Positions 28,481-39,567 of a stretch of 64,000 bases of DNA are shown here, piece by piece (position 1 is the first letter of the stretch; each line of letters starts with the position of its first letter). Origin of the DNA: Triparma columacea. Lineage: Eukaryota; Sar; Bolidophyceae; Parmales; Triparmaceae. The stretch spans positions 1-64,000 of the forward strand of contig BRYA01000212.1 of assembly GCA_030267965.1 (NCBI GenBank). The letters run 5' to 3'. A program made the translations under genes and the position numbers. The notes beneath the pieces were generated by a model. The model was not told the DNA's origin, made no database searches, and worked only from the letters and a program-made list of their open reading frames with translations.

Positions 28481-29975
28481 ATGTCTGAACTAGCTGCTGA
28501 GAGTGCCCAAAGGAAGCAGGCTGGTCGTCGCGCCTCCGCCCTCCTCGACGCCGAGCAGGCCTCCCGCGTATCCGTCGTGAAGGCAGAGGAAGATGAGGCA
28601 AAGGCTGAGAGAGTTAGCAACCAAAGACGGGCTTCTGCCATGATGGATTTGGAACAAGCTGCAAGGATACAGAAGATCAAACTCGAGGAAGAAATGGACA
28701 GTATCGAAAGGAAGTCCAACCAGGTGAGGGGTTCTCGAGGGTTGGGGTCTCGGGGAGGGAGAGAACCCCCCAATTGCAGCTTCGAGATCTTTTCAGTTGC
28801 CAAGTTTTTGTGGTCTTAACAACGTCGAATCGTCGTCCAACTCTTAACCCCACCTGATCACCTATCCTAACCGCTTTTAATCGCGCAGAGGAGGGCATCC
28901 AACTCCATGGATATGGAGCAGAAACGCCGCATCGCTGAGGCTGCAGCGGAGGAGGAGGCAGAGAAGGTTGAGAGGAGGTGAGAAGGTGGGGGGGGGGGGG
29001 GGGNNNNNNNNNNNNNNNNNNNNNNNNNNNNNNNNNNNNNNNNNNNNNNNNNNNGTGGTGGAGGGTGGGGGAGGCTACGGCGTGGGGGGCTACGGCGTTG
29101 TAATTTTTTCTAACCGCCACCCCTCCCCCAGGAAGTCCCAGGCAGCGGCAGCAGCCGCTCTCGACGCAGAGCAGTCCCGTCGTGTATCCGAGGCCTCAGC
29201 CTCCGAGGTTTCCCTTTCCCTCGAGCGTACCTCCGCCGGTGCTTCTGCTCTCAAGCAAATGGACTTAGAGCGTGATCGTCGTGCATCCGAGAAGCAACCC
29301 AGGTCAAGTCTCGTCAAGGATGCGGGTGTACTTGACGAGCTTCAAGAGGAGGTTGACGAGAGCGAGAGCGTAGCCGTTGTCGGTGACGCCAAGGGTTTAG
29401 GCGCAGAGCCCGCCGAGAAGGTTAACATAAGCGTCAAGGCTTCAGCGAACGTTGGGGATATCATGGGCAAGGACGCGGGGGATGAGAGCCTTAGGAAGTA
29501 CAAGGAGAACCTGCTAGGGAAGGCGGCGAAGGGGGACCTGGGGGACACTGCAGACCCGAGGAAGGTCGTCGTCACGGAGTTCAGGGTTGTCTTTGAGGAT
29601 AAGAAGGTACCGGACGTAGTCTACGACCTCTCCACGGACGACGGGGTCAAGGTTATGCAGGACAAGGGACTGAAGATAAAGGAGGGATCGGGGTTCAAGT
29701 TCGAGCTTTCCTTCAGGGTTAACCACGAGATTTTGACGGGGCTTAAGTTCGTTAACCGAACCAGGAAGGGCATATTCGGGCAGACAGAGTCGCTCGTTAT
29801 CGGATCCTTCGCACCCGCATCTGATCCCTACAAGTTCGTGTTCCCACGGTACGGTTACAACGAGGCTCCGGCGGGGATGATGTACAGGGGTACCTACAAG
29901 GCTACTGATAAGTTCGTTGACAGCGACGGGAACCTACACCTTAGCTACGACTACAAGGTACAGATTACCAAGTAA
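28481..29975 (+). CDS. RhoGDI with RRAS-repeat N-terminal extension, copy B
   Basis: Exons 28481-28723, 28889-28977 and 29132-29975, the same lengths and phases as copy A, 391 aa. Only about six residues differ from A by eye (e.g. SVVKAEEDE for SAVKAEEDQ, SESVAVV for SESYAVV, GAEP for GSEP, TDDG for TDEG, RGTYK for RGSYK); most DNA changes are synonymous, so both copies appear to be under constraint. All RRAS sites and the RhoGDI fold are kept. Intron 2 contains a 51-N gap (29004-29054) next to a long G run. The exons are unaffected. Confidence 0.93.
29004..29054. other. Assembly gap (51 N)
   Basis: N run inside intron 2 of RhoGDI-B, bordered by a run of about 16 G. The homopolymer probably broke the assembly. 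Confidence 0.95.
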
Positions 29976-30114
29976 GGGGGTATTAAATGTCGTGGGGTTT
30001 AACAACAACAAAAAGGGGGGGGGAGAAAGGGGGTAAAATAGGTCGTGGGGATTTAACAATAACAACAACAAAACAACAACAACAAAAACAAACCATCTAT
30101 TTGCCTTCCATCCA

Positions 30115-30988
30115 TCATTTCACATACGTCCTAACTTTGAATTCCTCCGCTCCATTCTCCCTTGCAATAACCTCAGTTTTCCCGACGTCCGTAATCCCAT
30201 TATCAACCGCCGTTGCTGTAACCTTAACACCGACGTTACTTAAGGTACGTATGAAATTTAAAACATCGTTAAAACCAAGTGCTGGACGATCATCGTAGTG
30301 TTGTGGTGGTGATATTACACCTATACAATCAAGGGGGTTTTCGGGGTAGAAACGGGACACTGAATAGGGTGGTGGTTTAAACATGTGAGCGTTGTATAGG
30401 GAGGGGGTAGGGTAGTTTAATGATACCGTACAGGAGGTTACACCAGCTGGGAAAAGGGGGGGGAGGGTTAGAAGAAAGGGAAGGGAGGGGGGGGTTAAGT
30501 GCACACTAGAGTGAATATGAATTAAAGGGCTGGTACGAACCTGACTTTATGTCTTTCACAACTTGATCGACGTCCCAAAAAAGGCCGTTTGTAATCACTC
30601 TAAAATCCGTCTCCTCCCCTGCACCCTTCCCGCTTGGTTTGACACCCGAACTCTTAATCAGAGCTATCGTATCCCTCATTACATCCAACCTAAGAAGAGG
30701 TTCACCTAAACCCGCGAAAACAACAGCATTATCAAAGTCCTCCTCCTCCTCCTCCAACGATGACTCCCATGTTGATATCAATGCCTTCGCTACCTCCTTT
30801 GCTGTTGGTTCGTATCCTTGTGGTAGTGGTTTAAACCTAGAGTAAACAGGCATGGTAAATTCAGGACCTCGGGAACAGGGGAGGGATAAACCGAAGGGAG
30901 TGTTTGTTAGGGAGAGGTAACATGTTGAGGAAAGGTAGTATATTATACCAGGGGGTAAGAGGGAGTGAGGACGGAGAGATAAATGCAT
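30115..30988 (-). CDS. Radical-SAM-like protein lacking cluster cysteines, copy B
   Basis: Exons 30541-30988 and 30115-30446, phase 1, 259 aa, collinear with copy A. GEPLLRLDVM, RVITNG and SLNYPTP are unchanged. In the former cluster region, copy A NTPCGLSLPC reads NTPFGLSLPC here, so one of the two residual cysteines is lost. That shows cysteine is not needed at this site. Other changes are conservative (MRDTIALIKSS for MSDTIAMIKKS; ENGAEE for DYGAEE). Convergent with RhoGDI-B, and its 5' end faces the PDH E1 gene 257 bp away. Confidence 0.8.
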
Positions 30989-31245
30989 GAAGGGGGGATT
31001 GGGGGAGGGAGGAGGGAGGAGGAGGAATTATTTGGTAAGGTTATGTATTTGAGGTTTTTAAGTTGTATTAGGTGTGTTTTATATGTGTGTGATAGTTGCT
31101 GATGTTGTTTTTAGACCGTTTAGTGTTGATTTGAATAAAAGTTGGGAAAAGGCAGAAATTGGACCTGGACCGGATTTGGGTGATGTGGCTTTTCCCGATC
31201 TTCAGGAATTCCCAGCTCCTCCTTCCAGCTTTTGTCGCAAGCAAC

Positions 31246-34200
31246 ATGAAGCTATCTATCTTTACAGCGTTATTATTTACACCTTCAGTGGTTAGTTTTA
31301 CAATGTAAGTGGATATGAGGGTACAGCAGAGAGCGTATGAGTTGAATAGAATGATATAAATGGAATGACATACCTTCAGACATGGCGGTATGGTGGAACT
31401 TTGTGGAGGAATTATTGACCTATTGTAGGAATATTATACCTATATTATGCTAGACACACACATAAACATACACACTACACACATATATAGCATAATACAT
31501 CCATAATATGGCGAATTTGGCCCTTTTTGTCCTCCCTTGTGCCACACCTCCTTCACACCTTCTCAGAAATTGGAAGAAAATAATCTAAATATGACTACCA
31601 TTATACATTCACTTAAAATATATCAACATTCATCAACATTCAGCACAGTTATATCAACAATGAATCTCATAAAGCACTAATTGAACAACTAATTTGACAA
31701 CTATACGAGCCTTAACCCCACAACACACCTCTGACACTCTTCAAACCCTTTCCACTCCCTCACACACCCTTTCCACTCACTCACACACCCTTTCCATCAC
31801 AGTGGAGGCAATGCAGGCAGCATGAGGACCACCACATTCAAGACCACCAGGAGCAACACCAGGAGGATGGCTGCTACCTTGGACAAGGTTGCAGAGAAGG
31901 GAGGAGAGGAGGTGAGAGAAAAGGGGGGGGGGGGGCATATGAGAGGAGATCTGCACTTAGAGTTGGGCAGTCGGAGGGAGGAGCAACGCCAAGAGGGCTT
32001 ACTGCCCTCTCCCTTTTCAAAACACCCAAGACTCACCCCACACCTCACCCCACACCTCACACCTTCCCCCCACCCACACCTCACCCCTCCCCCCCACCCC
32101 AGTTCACTCCCATGAGGCCTCCCATTGACCTCCCCTGGTCCGACATAAAGTCCCAGCTCTCCAGTGCCTTTGGTCTAACTCCCTCCGAGATTTCTTCCCT
32201 TGAGTCCTTCGACACTGACAAGGAGGGTCTCCTCAAGACATACTCCTCCATGCAGCTCGCCCGTCTCTTCGAGAACGCTTGCAACCAGCAGTACATGGCC
32301 GGTAAAATCCGCGGCTTCATGCACCTCGACAACGGCCAGGAGTCCATCCCCGCCCTAGTATCAGACTCCATCAAACTCACCGACAAGAAGTACTCGTACT
32401 ACAGGGAGCACACCCACGCCCTAGCCTCCGGCGTCGGTCCGGGGGAAGTCATGGCTGAACTCATGATGAAGGAAGGAGGAACGTGTAAAGGTGCTGGTGG
32501 GAGCATGCATATCTTCGATAAGTCGACCTACTTCCAAGGAGGCTGGGCTCTCGTTAGCGAGCAGCTCCCGTACGCCGCGGGGGCGGCGAAGACCATACTC
32601 CAGGACAGGGAGCTCGGCTTGAGCGACGGGGACGACTTCAAGAAAAGGAACGAGGGACCGGGTGATGACGACGACCGTATCAGCGTTGTTTTCATCGGGG
32701 AAGGCGGGAGTCAGAACGGACGTATGGCAGAGATCCTTAACGCAGCTGCGAAGGACAACTTACCGCTACTCGTTATCGTTATTGATAACGGAAGAGCTAT
32801 CAACACATTCACCCCCGACATCGCCACCAACTCCGACATCTACAAGCAAGGTGAACACTACGGTATCCCCGGGATACTCGTTAACGGTGACAACGTCCAG
32901 GACGTAATTAAAGGCGGTCGTGCAGCCGTTGATTACGTCCGTAAAAAGGGACCCGCTATACTGCAAGTTCATACTTACAGGTTCAACGGACACAGCCCGG
33001 CGGACCCGGAACATGAGAGGGGGAGGAAGGAGGAGAAGAAATGGGCGAGGAAAGAACAGGATCCTATTAAAGCGTTTGAGGAAGACGTTATGGAGAGAGG
33101 GATATTAACGGAGGATGAGCTAAAGGAGGCCAAGAAACAAGTTCAAAGAACCATCAAAGAAGCTGTCGCGTTCGCTGATGAGAGTCCAATGCCACCGGTT
33201 GAACTTGCTAAGGAACTCGAGTTCCCAGACGATCCTGATACTGATTATAACGAAAGGGCTGGACCTGCTTGGGCGGATGATTTCAATGAAAGGACTATTG
33301 GGAAGGTGAAATTGGAGGTTGTCAAGAAACATATTAAGATGTTGAGGGATAAGTCAGATAAAGGGGAACTTAGTATTGGGGATGCTATTAACTTAGCTGT
33401 ACATGAAGAGGTGAGAGATGAGGATGGAAGGGGGGAGGGGAAGAGGGGAGGGGGAAAGGGGAGGGTGTAGGAAACGACGAACGAAATTATGAACGAAATT
33501 AGACAATGGATTGACAATGCTAACGAGGCAATGGATTGACACTGCTAACGAGGCAATAGATAGACACTGCTTTGCCAGGACCTCTAACCCCCCCCGCCCT
33601 TCTAACCCCCCTTCCCCCCCCCCCGCTGCCGCATGCGTGTCCCTCTTAGATGCTCCGCGACCCCACCACGACCATGCACGCCGAGGACCTCCAGGCCGGT
33701 AGCTCCTACGACATCCCCAAGCTAACCCAGCAGACGTACGGGCAGATCAGGGCAGCCGACGAGATAATCGACGAGGGACACTTCATCGGAAAGGCACTCG
33801 GCGAAGGCATGAACGGGTACAGACCAATCGTAGAACTAATGAACACCAACTTCGGGATCTACGGGATGGCCGAGATATCCTCAGCCGGCAACACCTACGC
33901 CACCACCGGCGGTAACTTCGACATGCCCATGACGATAATCGGCGCCGGTGGTACCGCCCCTAACCAGTCCCTAGGAGCCGAGCACTCTCAACCCTTCCAC
34001 GCGTACGTGATGGGTATACCAGGCCTGAAGATCGGCACCGCCGCCTCCCCCGCGGCGGCGTACGGGATCACGAAGAGCATGATCAGGGATAACGGACCGA
34101 CGTTTCTGTTCGCGCCTGTTAAAATGATGAAGGAAGCTAAGGGGAAGGTGGAACTTGATAAGTGTCTACCGCTTAATAAAGCGGCTGTACTACACAAGGC

Positions 34201-34761
34201 GAGCGATGAAGCAGTCAAGAACGGGAAGGTGAGATACGGGGGAGGGAAGGAGGTGGGGGATGTGGACGGTGGGGGGGTGTGAAAAGGGAAGGGTTTTTTT
34301 TTCTAAACGTTGAGCCCCCCCTTCAAACACTAACCTCCCCCCCACCCCTCACCCCCCACCCCTCTACCCCATTCCTATCTCAGGCCGTCACCGTCCTCAC
34401 GTACCTCCACGGTGTGAAGGAAGCCGAGAACTCCTTGCAGGCGATAAACGACGAGGGTCTAGACATAGACCTGATCGAGCTACGTTCCCTCAAACCCCTC
34501 GACGTCTCAACCATCAGGTCAAGCTTGTCCCGCACCCACAAGCTCGTAATCCTGGACGAGTCAACGTACTCCGGTGGAGTAGGCGCGACAATATCAGCGA
34601 TAATATCCGAGGAAATGTTCGACGAATTGGACGCACCGGTTAAGAGGCTTTGTATGGACGATGCGCCGGTACCGTATGCGAGTTCTATGGAGAAAGCAGT
34701 GGTTAAGAGAGGGGCTGACCTTGAGATTGCGGTTGCTGAGATCGTTATGAAAAGGTATTGA
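31246..34761 (+). CDS. Plastid pyruvate dehydrogenase E1, alpha-beta fusion
   Basis: Five exons: 31246-31304, 31803-31911, 32103-33410, 33650-34228 and 34384-34761; phases join to 810 aa. Exon 1 is a signal peptide (MKLSIFTALLFTPSVVSFT) and exon 2 a basic transit-like stretch, the bipartite plastid presequence. Residues 57-492 are E1-alpha: RGFMHLDNGQES, YREHTHALASGV, GTCKGAGGSMHIFDK, the thiamine-diphosphate loop GEGGSQNGRMAEILNAAAKD..NG, and TYRFNGHSPADPEHERGRK. Residues from about 475 are E1-beta: LGEGMNGYRPIVE, TTGGNFDMPM, LGAEHSQPFHAY, GLKIG, then the transketolase C-terminal domain (DLIELRSLKPLDVSTI, GVGATISAII). The complex makes acetyl-CoA, here probably for plastid fatty-acid synthesis. 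Eukaryotic PDH normally has separate alpha and beta chains. The loop reads GEG rather than the usual GDG. A branched-chain E1 cannot be fully excluded. Confidence 0.88.
31443..31497. repeat. Inverted repeat in PDH intron 1 (copy B)
   Basis: Arms TATTATGCTA (31443-31452) and TAGCATAATA (31488-31497) around a CA-rich loop, equivalent to 26756-26814 in copy A. The loop sequence has diverged but the arms are kept. Confidence 0.65.
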
Positions 34762-34962
34762 GAAGGGTAGGGGAGGGATCTTTTTTAGGACAGAGGGAAG
34801 GGGGGAGATGAGATGAGGAGGATATTGACAAGGAGATGAAAGGAACGAACGAGAGGGGGAGAGGGGGGGAAGGGGGGTTATAAGAATGCGGGTTGTGATT
34901 TTTTGTGTCAAATTTCACATACATACATTGAGACTCGAGGGTAGGGGGGTATGGAAACCTCT

Positions 34963-37900
34963 TTACTCGGTGTTGTCGTTCCTCTTGATTTGAGCCATCT
35001 GGTTCTTGTACGTGCGCCAGTCTGAAGGCGTAGCCGATATGGTGATTGTCTGCTTCCGACCCTTGGGCATCTTCCTCCTCCAAATTATGTGCTTCTTGCG
35101 ACGGATGATCTCGTAGCCCCTGTCAATGAGGGCGCGCTCGACTGTTCTCTTCGAGGCCTTCTTGCGAAATTGCGGAACATCTCCTCCCTTCTCCTCCTCC
35201 CCCCCCTCGGCCTCCCCCTCCCCCTCAGCCTCCTCCTCCTCCTCGGGTACGACATCCCTGGCGTCGCCCTTGCGGGCGTTCCTCGCCTCCCCCCTCGTCT
35301 TCTTCTTCTTCTTCTTCTTAACGACATCGTCGGGAGCGAAGTCTGCGTCATCGCTGAGCTCTCCAACTTCTACAGGGCCACTCAGGAGTGGTAGGGCTCG
35401 GCCCGTCAGAATGCACCCGACGGATCTGGAAGTGAACGCTGAGCACAGAGCCTCAGCCAAAGGGTCGCCTTCCTCCTCGCCCGACCCTTGCACCACCTCG
35501 ACCTTGAGAAATTGCTCTGCCTCGTCCCTATTTCCAGGAAAGCGCCCTCGCTTCTTCCTGCCCTTTTTCCTCCTCCTTCTCCTCTTCCCCTTCTTTCCTT
35601 GAGACGCGAACGCAGGGGGTGACGCCTCCTTAGCATCTGCGACGTCCTCCCACTCGTCTTCGTTGGCGTCTCCAACGTACTGGTCCATTATCATCATTAG
35701 CACGTCCGCCTCTATCGTTCGGGTCCTCAGACTTTGTCTGAATCTCGCGAGAGCCATGCGGGACCACCAAACGTCTACGACTTCCATCACCTCAGCTTCA
35801 AGGGAGTCAATACTCGATACGAGCACGGATGGCCAGCCGAGCTTCGTGTGAAGCATATTCACTAGGCGGAGGTTCAGGGCCGACTTGAAGTCTTCGGAGG
35901 ATCCGGAAGTGCTGCAGCGGACGAGGCGGCGGATGGGGGCGGTGTCAAGCATCTACCATGAGCGAAGCAACGGGTTAGAGCGAAGCTCACATTGTGGGAC
36001 TCGGAGCGCACACTCTCACCTGTGGCAGCTTTACGACGGAGATGATGGCGAAAGCCACGTCAAGTGCAAAGGCTGCCTCCCAGCACGTCCTCGATTCCAA
36101 CCGCAGCAAGGCGGCGCCGTAGTTGACGATGACTGCGCCTGAGCGCGTGATCATAAACAGCACGATAAAGACAACGAGTAAGAGGATAAAAACTAGGCTG
36201 AGAGAAGTTGAAGGGACATCTTGGCAGTCGAGGAGATGCTGCGATGAGCCGAAGCGAGTGTTTATGGCGTTAAGGGGGTTTTCATGTTGCATCGTCGTTT
36301 CACTCCCCGCCGCTCCTCACCTCCTCCATTGTCATCTCGAGCTGCTTCATTGTATCCCTCTTCTTTATGACAAAGTCATTTAGACCCGGGATTGCTTGGT
36401 GCATTCTTTCTTCGACCCTGGTCTCAACCTTCTTTGAGGCGAAGAGGGACGGCGCGGGCTGAGGAGTCTTGTAAAGCTTCGATCGGAAAAGGAGAACGTA
36501 CTTAGGCAGGAAGGAAAGGATCTCCGCTTCCGTCTCTTCTGGACTTCCGCCTTCGGCATCCTGAACGACTGAGGCTAGGCGACGGTGGAGAGCAGCGAAC
36601 AGGTTGTCTGGGTTCTCGGTGAGAGCATTGAAGCACTCCATCCTCATCGCTGACGTTCTCAGGCAGCTGCGACGAGCAAAGCGAGTCGGAAGGAGATGTT
36701 GTTGGCGTTAGAGACGGGCAGCAGCTAAATGCGCGACGTATCCCAACGCGCTTTCTTCGCAACTTGCGCACTCTCACCTCTCCCCCGCCACGGCCTCGAG
36801 GGTTGGAAGCGGAACTTGGTGGCCCTTAACTGTGAGCAGGGCGTCCTTCGCAGCCAGGAGCCACATGTGGCTAAGATGTCTCGCCTCGAAGGAGACCCTC
36901 TTCACATGCCCATCTTCAACGTCGCAGACGGGAGCGTTGCTGTGTTTGCTTAGCTTTACAGAGGAGCTCGAGTGAATCTGTCCTCCTAGTACCTGTAATT
37001 TCATGTCAACGCATAGTTTCGGATAGAAGACCTCATTTGATGTAGAATACTTGGTGGCAGAGAATGTGACAAACGTGTAGGTGTCTTTGTTGAGTTTGTT
37101 GAGGCGCTTCTGGGACTTCCCTCCTTTACTTCCTTTACCCTTCCTTCCTTTGAACTTACTTCCTTTACCCTTCCCTCCTCTGAACCCACTTCCGTTTTCA
37201 TTGGTGAGGTACACGTCGTTGAATGCTAAGGAACCGGATACCTCCTCGTCGTCCTCGTCGATCTCCTTTCCCTTCAACATCTTGATCATACGGGCCCTCT
37301 CCTCCAGACGGACAAGATTATCTATAGCCGCTATCTGCTGGGAAGAGAATTTGGGCCCGAGATTACATTGGTAAACCTCTAGCCCCGTCTCCTTGATATG
37401 GTTGTTCACCAAGTCCAAGTCATAGCGAGAGCCATGTAGCATTCTGAACGGCGGCCGTCCGGCTTTGCCGTCAAAACTGCAGCATGGAGACGACTTAGAA
37501 ATGGTTTCGTATGATGCCACACACGTCATGACTCTCACCTCCTCTGGTACTCGCGACACGCCCATGTAATTTCTGTGTCGATTTCGTCCCATTCCCAATT
37601 GATTGCTATGAGATTCTGAAGTTCGCAATGGATAATTTCCAAGGTGCGAGGCGTCAGGACAGAGAGCGACAGGGAAAGTATGAGGGAAGGACGCAGGCAA
37701 GCTGCGAGTGGTAAAACCTCAGTTACCATCGTGCTGTCCCCGAACAAGGTAGCAACAACGTAGGCAACCTCTATATCTGAATTTAGAGCCCTTTCAGGCA
37801 GAGGAAGGCCGGGGAGAGACAGCGCCGAGGTCTCAGAGGGACGCAGTGCTTGGAAGGTGCTGAGGATGCTTCGGACTATCGCCACCTTGTTTGCCCTAAG

Positions 37901-38140
37901 CGCGGTGTCAACCATCATATTATAGGCGATGTACGCGCTGCTGCTCCCTGATGACTGCGCCTTGCCATCATTATTACGCTCTAGCTGCTCAAGCTGCTCG
38001 TAGAGTTGCTCGACCTTCTTCATTTTGTCGTTCTCCTCCTCGCTAGCGTCCTTTTTGTCCTTCGCGTCATTGACGTGGGACATGATATGGGCGGCAGCTA
38101 TGAGGCCAGCGGCCATGATGGCTGGAGCCTTCGTTGGCAT
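34963..38140 (-). CDS. Unknown membrane protein with basic C-terminal domain
   Basis: Five exons: 37539-38140, 36778-37476, 36321-36666, 36020-36238 and 34963-35952; phases join to 951 aa from the ATG at 38140 (MPTKAPAIMAAGL). An acceptor-like site just upstream allows a further 5' exon. Visible parts: an N-terminal hydrophobic stretch; Lys/Gly-rich repeats (GGKGKGSKFKGRKGKGSKGG, about residue 340); two spans (LSLVFILLLVVFIVLFMI and FALDVAFAIISVVKL, about 560-610); then Lys/Arg and Asp/Glu tracts. The last 60 residues (VERALIDRGYEIIRRKKHII, QTITISATPSDWRTYKNQM) resemble a small alpha-beta RNA-binding fold of the HicA/YcfA type, as an inference. Three introns share a 3' motif (see findings). 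Divergent from the ElbB gene by 185 bp. Confidence 0.75.
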
Positions 38141-38325
38141 CAGAATTCCTAAATGCTGAGAATAACGAAACAAAATGGTGGTGGGAGCTCTGGAAGCTTG
38201 TTAGGATTACTACTACTATATTGGAAAAGCAAATGGAGCCTACTGGAGTAAGTAATTTCACAGTCAAGTCCACTCCCTTCAACCTTTCCCATCAAATCTT
38301 TCATCAAAAACAAGGGAGGATAAAT

Positions 38326-39178
38326 ATGCTCTCCAGGACGTTTTCACGCGCTGCTAGCCAAAGAAATGTCGCACTTATCCTTTCAGGTTGCGGTGTTTAC
38401 GACGGAAGTGAAGCTACTGAAGCTGTATCAGCCTTAATACATCTGTCCGAAAGCAAAGCATCGGTGGGTGAAGTTAGAAGTTTTTGTCTTGTGTGAGCAT
38501 GTCGTGTCATGTGTCTTGTGTGAGCATGATTTTCGGTATTTTCAAGCCGCCTGTCTTTTAACACCGCCCTAAAATCCCAACCCACTATCCCATCCATCCC
38601 AGGTAACTTGCTACGCCCCAGACAAGGACCAGATGCACGTCATCAACCACACCAACGGCGAGGAGATGGAGGAGAAGAGAAACGTCCTCGTGGAGAGCGC
38701 GAGGATCGCTCGTGGTGCCGTCGAGCCCCTTGCATCGCTGGACTCCTCGTCTTACGATGCCCTCATTGTGCCTGGAGGGTTCGGAGCTGCAAAGAACCTT
38801 TCCTCATTTGCCACTCAAGGCCCGGAAATGGAAGTCGACGCCGACCTCAGCAGGGTACTAGACGAGTTTAAGGGCGCGTCAAAGCCGATCGGCCTATGCT
38901 GCATTGCGCCCACAATCGCAGCCAAGCAGTTCGGGGGCATCGGAGTAAAGCTCACCGTAGGATTGTCAACCGGGGACGAGGCCGTTTGGCCGCACGCCGG
39001 GGCTGCGGGGGCGTGCGAGGCGATGGGAGCGATACACACAGACGTTGATATAGATGGGGTTGTGGTCGACCTCGAGAACAAGATCGTCAGCAGCCCGGCC
39101 TATATGAAGAATGCTGCTCCTCACGAGGTGCACTTCTCTGTGGGGAAGATGGTCAAGGAGGTTATGGGCTTGATATGA
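38326..39178 (+). CDS. ElbB/ES1-like protein (DJ-1/PfpI superfamily)
   Basis: Two exons, 38326-38463 and 38603-39178, phase 0, 237 aa. The N-terminus MLSRTFSRAASQRN looks like a mitochondrial presequence. Family signatures: NVALILSGCGVYDGSEATEA, VINHTNGEEM, RNVLVESARIARG, DALIVPGGFGAAKNLS and PIGLCCIAPTIAAK, the cysteine of the nucleophile elbow being in GLCCIAP. This is the class-I glutamine amidotransferase-like ElbB group, whose bacterial member is described as a weak glyoxalase and whose vertebrate member ES1 is mitochondrial. Length is normal for the family. The promoter is shared or closely opposed with the membrane-protein gene. Confidence 0.92.
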
Positions 39179-39567
39179 TTGTGGGGGGGGGGGGGGGTAA
39201 CACCGAAAAGTGTGACGAATAATTTATTTTTCGATAACAAGTAGAAGCAGGCAATTTTCAAATTAATGGCTGGCGCCTGAGGCAGCCGAAATTTTTGTCA
39301 CACCCCCCTCCCCCCGTTGTGGCACTCTCCGTCCTCGGGGGAACAATTTGTGCAATGTGAATTATAAATTTTTGGCTTCAAATTGCATCATGTTTTGATC
39401 TTTGCCTCTTCCACAAAATCTTAAGATAACCTCAACTCCAAATTGACGTCATTGATTAGCCCTTTAGTTTATCCTTCTACATCACATACATTGGAAGAAG
39501 CTCAAAATCTCGACCGTCAACCGCTGTATTTCACCATCAAAGACGACTGACACCTGACACGAAATTG
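39179..39567. other. Intergenic region
   Basis: About 390 bp between ElbB and the SET gene, both on the plus strand. Contains a 14-G run right after the ElbB stop, an AT-rich stretch near 39218-39270 and CTGGCGCCTGAGGCAGCC-type GC-rich sequence near 39270. No ORF or RNA gene recognised. Confidence 0.5.

Larger units (their letters stand above)
28457..32040. repeat. Segmental duplication, copy B (about 3.6 kb)
   Basis: Direct-orientation partner of 23747-27357, separated from it by about 1.1 kb of unique sequence. Copy B continues into the intact PDH E1 gene, so B is most simply the ancestral arrangement and A the inserted copy. Confidence 0.92.
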
